Assembly (NCBI GenBank): GCA_022561095.1
Contig: JADFRV010000023.1
Location: 1 to 20,262 of the forward strand
DNA length: 20,262 nt
From: Chloroflexota bacterium
GTDB taxonomy: Bacteria > Chloroflexota > Dehalococcoidia > SM23-28-2 > RBG-16-64-32
Reading direction: 5' to 3'
The position numbers and the translations under genes were made by a program. This document shows, in pieces, positions 6,098-13,161 of the stretch; positions within the stretch are counted from its first letter, which is position 1; each line of letters opens with the position of its first letter. The notes under the pieces were generated by a model, which was not told the origin of the DNA, did not search any database, and was given only the letters and a program-made list of their open reading frames with translations.

Positions 6098-7318
6098 ATG
6101 AAAGAGGGGATTGAGATGGTGGCCGAGGGTGGCGTGGCCAGCGCCAAGGGGTTCGTGGCAGGCGCGGTGCGCGCTCGTATGCGGCCGGACTGGGACAAGC
6201 TGGACGTGGCGCTGCTCTACTCGGAGGCGCCGTGCACGGCGGCCGGGGTGTACACCCAGTGCAACGTGGTGGCGGCGCCAGTAGTGATCACCCGCAAGCA
6301 CCTGGCCGATGGGGCAGCGCAGGCGGTGATCGCCAACAGCGGTTGCGCTAACGCCGCCACCGGCGAGCAGGGGGCGCGGGACGCGGTGGAGATGGCGCAG
6401 CTCGCCGCCGCGAAGCTGGGGCTGGACCCCCATGCGGTCGTGGTCGCCTCCACGGGCGTGATCGGTACCTTCCTGCCGATGGAGCGGATGCGCCACGGCG
6501 TAGAGGCGGTCGAGCTGTCGGTCGGGGGCGGGCTGGCGTTCGCCCAGGGGATCATGACCACGGACACGCGGCCCAAACAGTCGGCGGTGAAGTTCGGGAA
6601 GTACACGCTGGGCGGCGCAACTAAGGGAGCGGGGATGATCCACCCTAACATGGCGACGACGCTGACCTTCCTCACCACGGACACCCCGGTGGCGGCGGCG
6701 TTCCTGTCGCTGATGCTGAAGGAGGCTGTGGACGTCTCGTTCAACATGATCGACGTGGACAGCGACACCAGCACCAACGACATGGTGGTGGTGTTGGCCA
6801 ACGGTCTCGCCGGCGGCGAGGAGATCAACGAGGATGGCCATCCGCTGGCGCAGCCGTTCGCCGCGGCGCTCACCCACGTGTGCACGGACCTGGCGAAGGC
6901 GATCGTCGCCGACGCCGAGGGCGGGACCAAGGTGATCGAGACGACGGTGGTAGGCGCGGCCTCGCCGGAGGAGGCGCGGCTGGCGGCGCGGGAGGTGGTG
7001 CGGTCGCTGGCGGTGAAGACGGCGGTCTACGGCCACGACCCTAACTGGGGTCGCGTGCTGGCGGCGGTGGGCAACTCCGGCTGCCACATGGAGGAGGCGA
7101 AGACCAGTCTCTGGCTGGTGGATGCCCAGGGGCATGAGCTGTGTCTCCTGAAGCAGGGCTCGCCGCAGCCGCTGGCTGAGGGGGAGGCGAAGCCGTACTT
7201 CGAGGCGCTGGAGGTACGCTTCCGTGTTGACCTGGGCCTTGGCGAGCATACGGCCACGGCCTGGGGCTCCGATCTCACGGAGGAGTACGTGCGACTCAAC
7301 AGCCTGTACACGACATGA
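6098..7318 (+). CDS. argJ: Bifunctional glutamate N-acetyltransferase / ornithine acetyltransferase
   Basis: Transfers acetyl from N-acetylornithine to glutamate, recycling the acetyl group; bifunctional forms also use acetyl-CoA for the first step. No argA or argE is visible here. The protein has 406 residues, the usual length. The self-cleavage site is clear in KGAGMIHPNMATTLTFL: cleavage before the first Thr of MATT makes it the nucleophile of the beta chain. Other blocks are IANSGCANAATGEQG, VVVASTGVIGTFLPM, DVDSDTSTNDMVVVLANG and YGHDPNWGRVLAAVGNSG. The start is ambiguous: GTG 6080 has a good AGGAGG seven bases upstream, ATG 6098 has GAGG and lies nine bases after a TATTCT box, and ATG 6116 also has an upstream GAGGGG. 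I chose 6098. argC ends 29 bases before this start. Confidence 0.95.
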   Translation: MKEGIEMVAEGGVASAKGFVAGAVRARMRPDWDKLDVALLYSEAPCTAAGVYTQCNVVAAPVVITRKHLADGAAQAVIANSGCANAATGEQGARDAVEMAQLAAAKLGLDPHAVVVASTGVIGTFLPMERMRHGVEAVELSVGGGLAFAQGIMTTDTRPKQSAVKFGKYTLGGATKGAGMIHPNMATTLTFLTTDTPVAAAFLSLMLKEAVDVSFNMIDVDSDTSTNDMVVVLANGLAGGEEINEDGHPLAQPFAAALTHVCTDLAKAIVADAEGGTKVIETTVVGAASPEEARLAAREVVRSLAVKTAVYGHDPNWGRVLAAVGNSGCHMEEAKTSLWLVDAQGHELCLLKQGSPQPLAEGEAKPYFEALEVRFRVDLGLGEHTATAWGSDLTEEYVRLNSLYTT

Positions 7319-7355
7319 TGGGCTACAGGGTGCGGTCTGGGGGATACTCTGAGTA

Positions 7356-8135
7356 ATGGATCGTTCTGACATCCTGGTCGCGAAGATAGGCGGCTCCACC
7401 CTGGGGGCCCACGACACGACGCTGGAGGACATCGTTGCCCTGCAGCGCCGCGGCGTGCGGCCGGTCGTCGTGCACGGCGGTGGCCCACTGATCAGCGAGT
7501 GGCTGAAGGCGCACGGCGTGCCCAGCCGCTTCGAGCGGGGGCTGCGCGTGACTGACGCCCGTACGCTGGACGTGGTGGTGGCGGTGCTGGCTGGGCTGGT
7601 CAACAAGCGGCTGGTGGCGGCGCTGACCGCGGGCGGCGGTCGTGCCGTGGGCCTATCGGGGGCGGACGGCGGCCTGTTCAAGGCGCGTGTGCTGGACGGG
7701 AAGCTGGGCTACGTTGGGGAGGTGGCGGAGGTCGATGCGCGGTTGCTGCTAGACCTGATGGAGGACGGGTTGGTGCCGGTGGTGGCGCCCATCGCCGTCG
7801 AATGGCGGGGCGAGGCGCCGACGAAACAGCTACTGAACATCAACGCCGATACCGCCGCCGGGGCGGTTGCGGTGGCGCTGGCCGCTCGCTGGCTGGTCTT
7901 TCTCACGGACGTCCCCGGCATCCGCGGCGAGGACGGCGAGACGGTCACGGCGCTCTCCTCGGCCCGGGCCGGCGCCCTGACTGAGGCCGGCGTTATTGAA
8001 GGGGGTATGATCCCCAAGGTGGAGGCGTGTCTCAAAGCGTCGGCGGCGGGCTGTCGCAGCGTCATCGCCGACGGTCGCAAGACGGGCGCATTGCTAGAGG
8101 CTATCGAGGACCGGACGGGCACAATGGTAGGATGA
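7356..8135 (+). CDS. argB: Acetylglutamate kinase
   Basis: Phosphorylates N-acetylglutamate, the step that arginine inhibits in many bacteria. The 259-residue protein of the amino-acid kinase fold shows VAKIGGSTLG at the N-terminus (ATP-binding Lys), VVVHGGGPLIS (substrate loop), GLSGADGGLFKA, NINADTAAGAVAVAL, VFLTDVPGI and EGGMIPKVEACLKA. I do not see the N-terminal extension helix that goes with hexameric, arginine-sensitive enzymes, so feedback inhibition may be weak or absent; this is an inference from length. ATG 7356 follows argJ by 37 bases, with a TACTCT box five bases upstream of the start and no clear ribosome site. It is the third gene of the operon. Confidence 0.95.
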   Translation: MDRSDILVAKIGGSTLGAHDTTLEDIVALQRRGVRPVVVHGGGPLISEWLKAHGVPSRFERGLRVTDARTLDVVVAVLAGLVNKRLVAALTAGGGRAVGLSGADGGLFKARVLDGKLGYVGEVAEVDARLLLDLMEDGLVPVVAPIAVEWRGEAPTKQLLNINADTAAGAVAVALAARWLVFLTDVPGIRGEDGETVTALSSARAGALTEAGVIEGGMIPKVEACLKASAAGCRSVIADGRKTGALLEAIEDRTGTMVG

Positions 8136-8145
8136 ACGGAGGAGT

Positions 8146-9348
8146 ATGAGCGAGAACTGGGTAGAACTGGAGAGCAGGTACTTCTTCCCCGTAGGCAAGC
8201 GGCTGCCCGTGACGCTGGTGAGGGGGCAGGGCAGCCGCGTCTGGGACGAGGACGGCCGCGAGTATCTGGACTGCGTGGCGGGGATCGCGGCGGTGAGCCT
8301 GGGGCACAGCCACCCGGAGGTGGTGAAGGCGGTGCAGGAACAGGCCGCGTCCTTAATGCACGTGTCCAACTACTACTACACTGTGCCCCAGATCAAGCTG
8401 GCCCAGCTCCTGTGCGATCACACGGGCATGGACAAGGTGTTCTTCTGCAACAGCGGCGCGGAAGCCGTGGAGGGGTGCATCAAGCTGGCCCGTAAGTGGG
8501 GGAAGGAGAAGCGCGAGGGCGCCTTCGAGATCATCGTCGCCGAGGGCGCTTTCCACGGGCGTACCCTGGCCACGGTCACCGCGACTGCCAACGAGAAGTA
8601 CCGCGCGCCGTTCACGCCGCTGGTGGAGGGGTTCGTGCGGGTGCCGTTCAACGACCTGGAGGCGATCAAGAGGGCGACGACCGGCAAGACGGCCGCCGTT
8701 CTCCTGGAGCCGATCCAGGGCGAGGGTGGGGTCATCGTCCCTGATGACGATTACTTTCCTCAACTGCGTGCCTGGTGCGACGAGGCAGACATCCTGCTGA
8801 TGGCGGACGAGGTGCAGGTTGGCGTGGGCCGCGTCGGTGCGCTGTTCGCGCACCAGCTCTATGGCATCGAGGTGGACGTGATGGCGGTGGCGAAGGGGCT
8901 GGGCGGAGGCTTCCCCATCGGCGCCTTCCTGGCCAAGGACCACTGCGCGGTGCTGGGGCTGGGTGATCACGGCACCACGTTCGGGGGGAACCCCCTGGCC
9001 ACGCACGTTGGCTATACAGTGCTCAAGCACATCATCGAGAACGATCTCTCGGCCCAGGTGGCGAAGAAGGGCGAGCATCTGGAGCGGCGCCTGCACTCGC
9101 TGGCCGACCGCCATCCGATGGTGAAGGAGGTGCGCGGCAAGGGGCTGCTCTGGGCGATCGAGCTGGACCGCGCGGCGGCGGAGGAGGCGGTACGGTTATG
9201 CCTGGAGGAGGGGCTGCTGGCCAACAATGTGAAGCCCACAGCCCTGCGGCTGATGCCGCCTCTGACGATTACGGAGGAGGAGCTGGACCGGGCGGTGGAG
9301 ATCGTGGAGCGGGTGCTGGGCCGCATCGAGTCCGGCACGCCGAAATGA
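8146..9348 (+). CDS. argD: Acetylornithine aminotransferase (class III, PLP-dependent)
   Basis: Converts N-acetylglutamate semialdehyde to N-acetylornithine with glutamate as amino donor. The protein has 400 residues. Class III aminotransferase blocks are present in order: GREYLDCVAGIAAVSLGHSH, FFCNSGAEAVEGCIKLAR (phosphate and ring contacts), GAFHGRTLATVTAT, LEPIQGEGGV, LMADEVQVGVGR with the PLP-nitrogen Asp, and VMAVAKGLGGGFPIGA, where Lys250 forms the Schiff base, then TTFGGNPLA. ArgD usually has DEVQTG; here it is DEVQVG. ATG 8146 follows argB by ten bases, with GGAGGAG close before it. Paralogues acting on other omega-amino acids look similar, but the operon position makes ArgD the clear choice. 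Confidence 0.94.
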   Translation: MSENWVELESRYFFPVGKRLPVTLVRGQGSRVWDEDGREYLDCVAGIAAVSLGHSHPEVVKAVQEQAASLMHVSNYYYTVPQIKLAQLLCDHTGMDKVFFCNSGAEAVEGCIKLARKWGKEKREGAFEIIVAEGAFHGRTLATVTATANEKYRAPFTPLVEGFVRVPFNDLEAIKRATTGKTAAVLLEPIQGEGGVIVPDDDYFPQLRAWCDEADILLMADEVQVGVGRVGALFAHQLYGIEVDVMAVAKGLGGGFPIGAFLAKDHCAVLGLGDHGTTFGGNPLATHVGYTVLKHIIENDLSAQVAKKGEHLERRLHSLADRHPMVKEVRGKGLLWAIELDRAAAEEAVRLCLEEGLLANNVKPTALRLMPPLTITEEELDRAVEIVERVLGRIESGTPK

Positions 9349-9357
9349 GGGTGGGGG

Positions 9358-10563
9358 ATGGCTGAGAAGATAGTGCTCGCCTACTCCGGTGGCCTGGACA
9401 CCTCCGTGGCCGTGCACTGGCTCAAACAGGAGGGCGGCTACGATGTCATCGCCCTCACCGTCGACGTGGGGATGCAGCGACAGCGGGAGGAAGTGCAGTC
9501 GCGGGCGTTGACGGCTGGCGCGACGAAGATCATCTGGCGGGACGCCCAGGAGACGTTCGTGCGCCACTTCGTCTTCCCGGCGCTGGCGGCCGGGGCTCTC
9601 TATCAGGGACAGTACCCGCTGGCCACAGCCCTGTCGCGTCCGCTCATCGCTCGCGAGCTGGCGGAGGCGGCGCGCGCCGAGGGGGCGACGGCTATCGGGC
9701 ACGGCTGCACCGGAAAGGGGAACGACCAGGTGCGCTTGGAGGTGTCGGTGCAGGCGCTGGCGCCGGAGCTGCGCATCGTGGCGCCGGTGCGGGACTGGGA
9801 GATGGACCGCGAGGCGGAGATCGCCTACGCGCAGGAGCACTCGATACCGGTGCCTGTAACCCGCGAAAGCCCCTACTCGATCGATGAGAACCTGTGGGGT
9901 CGCAGCATAGAGTGTGGGGTGCTGGAGGACCCCTGGCAGGAGCCGCCGGAGGAGGTCTACGAGTGGACGGTGGCGCCGTCTGAGGCGCCGGACGCTCCGG
10001 CCTACGTGGAGATCGGCTTCGAGCGGGGTCTGCCGGTGTCGCTGGACGGCCGCGAGACGGACCCGGTGTCGCTGGTGCTGCGGCTGAACGAGATCGCCGG
10101 TGAGCAGGGCGTTGGCCGGGTGGACATGGTGGAGGACCGGCTGGTGGGCATCAAATCGCGGGAGATATACGAGGCGCCGGCGGCGGTGACGCTGCTGGCC
10201 GCGCACGAGGCGCTGGAGGCGCTGACCCTATCGAAGGACCAGCGCCGGCTGAAGGCGCGTATCGCGCAGGAGTACGCGGAGCTGATCTACAACGGCCTCT
10301 GGTTCACGGCGCATCATCAGGACCTGGCGGCCTACGTGCAGTCCGCCCAGAGGCAGGTCACGGGCGCGGTACGGCTGAAGCTGCACAAAGGCATGGCCAC
10401 GATAGTGGGGCGGAAGTCGCCGAAGAGCCTGTACGACTACTCGCTTGCGACGTACGAGAGCTCGGACCAGTTCGATAGGTCGGCGGCGCCGGGGTTCATC
10501 CACATCTGGGGGCTGCCGGTGCGCGTGCAGGCGCAGGCGCAGAAGGGCGAGGAGGCTCTCTAG
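9358..10563 (+). CDS. argG: Argininosuccinate synthase
   Basis: Joins citrulline and aspartate with ATP to give argininosuccinate. The 401-residue protein opens with the PP-loop AYSGGLDTS (residues 8-16) and continues with YPLATALSRPLIA, AIGHGCTGKGNDQVR, TRESPYSIDENLWGRSIECG, the DPWQEPPEEVYEWT block, and GIKSREIYEAPAA. Length and motif order are typical of the short bacterial type. ATG 9358 follows argD by nine bases, with GGGTGGGG before it. It is the last gene of argCJBDG. argF, the preceding step, is not in the window, and argH lies 2.6 kb downstream behind three unrelated genes. Confidence 0.96.
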   Translation: MAEKIVLAYSGGLDTSVAVHWLKQEGGYDVIALTVDVGMQRQREEVQSRALTAGATKIIWRDAQETFVRHFVFPALAAGALYQGQYPLATALSRPLIARELAEAARAEGATAIGHGCTGKGNDQVRLEVSVQALAPELRIVAPVRDWEMDREAEIAYAQEHSIPVPVTRESPYSIDENLWGRSIECGVLEDPWQEPPEEVYEWTVAPSEAPDAPAYVEIGFERGLPVSLDGRETDPVSLVLRLNEIAGEQGVGRVDMVEDRLVGIKSREIYEAPAAVTLLAAHEALEALTLSKDQRRLKARIAQEYAELIYNGLWFTAHHQDLAAYVQSAQRQVTGAVRLKLHKGMATIVGRKSPKSLYDYSLATYESSDQFDRSAAPGFIHIWGLPVRVQAQAQKGEEAL

Positions 10564-10591
10564 CCGATACCCTCGCATCGCCGCCGTCTGT

Positions 10592-10597
10592 TAAAAT
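10592..10597 (+). promoter_or_regulatory. Possible -10 element before the DUF7662-like gene
   Basis: TAAAAT inside an A+T-rich patch (10591-10600) that stands out in this G+C-rich sequence, 24 bases before the ATG at 10622. No convincing -35 box is seen, so the call is weak. It would give the three-gene group at 10622-13118 its own transcription start apart from argG. Confidence 0.35.
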
Positions 10598-10621
10598 TAA
10601 GGTATCCCCGCAAGAATCGTC

Positions 10622-10870
10622 ATGGCCAAATACGATCCGTTAGCGAAGTTCTTGCACGATTCCGCTCGCACAGAAGGGACCGTTATCCTGTCGTTCGCGC
10701 AGGTCGAAGACCTGATGGCAAAGGCGCTGCCGAACTCGGCGCGCAGGTTCCGCTCCTGGTGGGGAAACGATAGCTATCACGTGCAGTCCGTCGCCTGGCA
10801 GGCGGCCGGCTGGCGCGTGTTCAAGGTAGATATGGCGCGCCAGGTAGTCACCTTTATCCGGGCGTCATGA
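10622..10870 (+). CDS. Small DUF7662-like protein of unknown function
   Basis: An 82-residue cytoplasmic protein with no signal or membrane segment. It opens with KYDPLAKFL, has LSFAQVEDLMAKALPNSAR and the Trp-rich RRFRSWWGNDSYHVQSVAWQ, and ends with AAGWRVFKVDMARQVVTFIR. I recognise this pattern (KYDPL, SAR..WW.ND, Q..AW..AGW) as the small family I know as DUF7662, whose function is unknown; the name is from memory. The ATG at 10622 has no strong ribosome site. The stop overlaps the start of the HAD gene (ATGA at 10867-10870), which suggests co-translation with it. No catalytic residues can be proposed. Confidence 0.75.
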   Translation: MAKYDPLAKFLHDSARTEGTVILSFAQVEDLMAKALPNSARRFRSWWGNDSYHVQSVAWQAAGWRVFKVDMARQVVTFIRAS

Positions 10871-11658
10871 CGCCCCGCATCACCGCTGTCCTGTTCGACC
10901 TGGGCGACACGCTGTGGCACTTCCCCAGCATGCCGCCGGTGGAGGTGATCCGCTCCGAGACGGTGGGGCGCCTGTCGCGGCTGCTGGAGAGCTGGGGCGA
11001 GGAGGTCACGGACGAGCGGTATTACCTGGGCCGCGATATCCGCCTGGCGGTGGAGGAGGAGACCTCGCGCGCTTTCCACGGCGATAGCCTCGATCCCGGC
11101 TACCCGGAGCTGTGCCGGAGAGTGGCTGCGCGCAACGGCCTCAGGCTCACGCCGGAGCAGGGCGAGGAGCTGTGGGAGGCGTGGAACCTGGGCGGCCAAT
11201 TCCTGGGTCGCACGCTGTTTCCAGGCGTGCTGGAGACGCTGCGCTGGCTCAAGGAGCGCGGCTTCCGGCTGGGCTCCGTGACCAATCGCGGCTACGGAGG
11301 TCCGCGCTTCCAGCAGGAGATGCGGGACCTGGGCCTGGCGGAGCTGTTTGAGGTGGTGGCGCTGTCCTGCAATCTCGGTTTCATGAAGCCGCACCCGCGC
11401 ATCTTCGAGTACACCCTGGATGCGATGCAGCTGACGCCGCAGGAGACGGCGATGGTGGGCGATAGCATGCACGCCGATGTGGAGGGCGCCAAGGCGCTGG
11501 GGATGACGGCGATCTGGTGCCGGCCACCCTTGGACGAACCGGTGGAGGCCTCGACGGACCCACCGGAGGTTGAGGGCAGCGTGCGCCCGGACTACACCAT
11601 CGACAGTATCAGCGAGATTCGCGGCCTGCCGCCTTTCGCGAACGGTGGCCTGAAATGA
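10867..11658 (+). CDS. HAD-superfamily hydrolase
   Basis: A 263-residue phosphatase-like protein of the haloacid dehalogenase superfamily, probably acting on a small phosphorylated metabolite. Motif I is LFDLGDTLW, with nucleophile Asp11. The usual second Asp (DxD) is Gly13, with Asp14 next to it, a variant seen in other HAD groups. A helical cap covers about residues 20-115. Motif II is SVTNRG, motif III is GFMKPHPRIF with the conserved Lys, and motif IV is MVGDSMHADVEGAK. The start ATG 10867 overlaps the upstream stop, and its own TGA overlaps the ATG of the deacetylase gene, so the three genes are probably co-translated. The substrate cannot be named. Confidence 0.88.
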   Translation: MTPRITAVLFDLGDTLWHFPSMPPVEVIRSETVGRLSRLLESWGEEVTDERYYLGRDIRLAVEEETSRAFHGDSLDPGYPELCRRVAARNGLRLTPEQGEELWEAWNLGGQFLGRTLFPGVLETLRWLKERGFRLGSVTNRGYGGPRFQQEMRDLGLAELFEVVALSCNLGFMKPHPRIFEYTLDAMQLTPQETAMVGDSMHADVEGAKALGMTAIWCRPPLDEPVEASTDPPEVEGSVRPDYTIDSISEIRGLPPFANGGLK

Positions 11659-13118
11659 GTCGCCTCTACCTCTGGGCGGGCCTGGCCGCGCTCGCCCTTG
11701 CGGCCATAGTCTACGCGGCCTGCTCCGGCGCCTCGTCGCGGGAAGCCATACCGACGCCCGCGCCTTCGCCTTCGCGAGTACTAAGTTCGGAGGAGGTGGG
11801 TCCCCCGCAGGTGGAGGCGGGCGCCCCCATAGGCGACCCAACGATTGATCCCTCTAAGCCGAAGGAGGCGGAGGTGGTCTACATAGGGCCACGCGACGTG
11901 AAGGCGGTGGCGCTGACTTTCGACACCGGCGTCCACGCTGGGCGCGTGCCAGAGGTGCTGGATATCCTCAAGGAGCACGGCGCTGCGGCCACCTTCGGCA
12001 TCACGGGTGAATGGGCGGTAACCAATCCTGACCTGCTGAAGCGCATCGTTGACGAGGGCCACGCCATTATCAATCATTCCTGGAGCCATGCCTCCTTCAC
12101 CGGTGAGGATACCGATACCGAGCCGCTGACCGCCGATCAGATGCGCGACGAGCTGCGGCGGACGGAGGAGAAGATCCTGGAGATCGCCGGGGTGAGCACC
12201 AAGCCGTACTTCCGGCCTCCCTATGGCGACTACGACCGCTCGGTCAACCAGGTGGTGCGGGCGGCAGGATACGAGTACAACGTGCTCTGGCTAGTAGACT
12301 CCCTGGGTTGGGAGGGGCGCTCCACTAACTCCATAGTCTCCGTCACCCTGGCCAACGCCTTCAATGGAGCGATCTTCCTGTACCACATCGATAATACACG
12401 GGACGCCGCCGCGCTGGAGGAGATCATCGAGGGGCTTAACGAGCGGGGCTTGCAGATGGTGACGATACCACAGCTCCTGGGCGAGGGGCCGATACCGACG
12501 CCCGGGCCGACGCCAACGCCCAGCCCGACGCCTGCGCCGACGCTGGAGCTCACTTCGGCTCCGCTCCCCCAAGCTGCTGCTACAGCCACGCCCACTCCGC
12601 CGCCTGCGCCGAAGCCTAAGCCTACACCTATACCTACGCCCACACCGACACCGCTGCCCCTCGTCACCATCGCCTATGACGGATTCGAGTCCGCGAGCCT
12701 CGACGGCGGCTCAGGCTGGCTGGAGCCGTGGAAGGCGCTGGGTGGCCCGTTCGTGACCGGCAGTGACGCCCCGCACTCGGGCAGCCGGCAGCTCGAACTC
12801 TCGTCCGGCGCCTACATCATCCGGTCGGCCGACCTGAGCGGACAAGGGGAGGTGCACCTGCGCTTCTGGTCGCGTCTGAGTGGTCTCGATCCGTCAGGTC
12901 AAGCCCACGTCCTGGTCAGCCCCGGGTACGGCGTCCCGTTCAAGGCCGCCAAGGAGCTCACAGCCGCCGATAGTGACGGCGTGTACCACCTGTACGATAT
13001 CGACCTGTCCGCCTACCCGATGACAAGCGGTTTCCTCGTGGGCTTCTACTATCTGACGGACTCGCCGAGCGACCAGTGGCACATCGACGACGTTGAGCTA
13101 GGGGCGCTGACCCCCTAG
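11655..13118 (+). CDS. Exported polysaccharide deacetylase (NodB domain) with C-terminal carbohydrate-binding-like domain
   Basis: A 487-residue surface protein. Residues 1-23 are a signal or anchor (LYLWAGLAALALAAIVYAAC). Cys23 could be lipidated, but the -3 residue is Tyr, so the lipobox is poor. The NodB domain covers about 80-275: TFDTG with Asp90 as base, HSWSH (His141, His145; metal), RPPYGDYD (Arg187), VDSLGW (Asp215) and LYHID (His244). The usual metal Asp of TFDDG is Thr91 here. It probably removes acetyl groups from a cell-wall or capsular glycan. A Pro/Thr-rich linker (about 279-335) leads to a beta-rich C-terminal domain (about 340-485, from YDGFESASLDGGSGW to WHIDDVEL) resembling carbohydrate-binding jelly rolls. 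ATG 11655 overlaps the HAD stop. Confidence 0.85.
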   Translation: MSRLYLWAGLAALALAAIVYAACSGASSREAIPTPAPSPSRVLSSEEVGPPQVEAGAPIGDPTIDPSKPKEAEVVYIGPRDVKAVALTFDTGVHAGRVPEVLDILKEHGAAATFGITGEWAVTNPDLLKRIVDEGHAIINHSWSHASFTGEDTDTEPLTADQMRDELRRTEEKILEIAGVSTKPYFRPPYGDYDRSVNQVVRAAGYEYNVLWLVDSLGWEGRSTNSIVSVTLANAFNGAIFLYHIDNTRDAAALEEIIEGLNERGLQMVTIPQLLGEGPIPTPGPTPTPSPTPAPTLELTSAPLPQAAATATPTPPPAPKPKPTPIPTPTPTPLPLVTIAYDGFESASLDGGSGWLEPWKALGGPFVTGSDAPHSGSRQLELSSGAYIIRSADLSGQGEVHLRFWSRLSGLDPSGQAHVLVSPGYGVPFKAAKELTAADSDGVYHLYDIDLSAYPMTSGFLVGFYYLTDSPSDQWHIDDVELGALTP

Positions 13119-13125
13119 CGGCGCT

Positions 13126-13152
13126 CCTGCCTATCGGCAGGCAGGCTATAAT
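13126..13152 (+). promoter_or_regulatory. Promoter region of argH: hairpin and consensus -10
   Basis: A perfect TATAAT (13147-13152) lies nine bases before the ATG of argH, so the transcript would be leaderless or have two to three bases of leader. No -35 box is seen; its place is taken by an inverted repeat, CCTGCC-TATC-GGCAGG (13126-13141), which could bind a regulator or be a weak terminator for the deacetylase gene (there is no T tract). Confidence 0.55.
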
Positions 13153-13161
13153 GGCCCCACG

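Noticed and set aside
6059..7681. Long open frame on the minus strand opposite argJ and argB
   Set aside because: It is a shadow of G+C-rich codon bias. The product is Arg/His/Pro-rich, with no recognisable family, and argJ and argB are certain.
12490..12660. Tandem DNA repeat or minisatellite
   Set aside because: The repetition encodes the Pro/Thr-rich linker of the deacetylase; units are irregular at DNA level.
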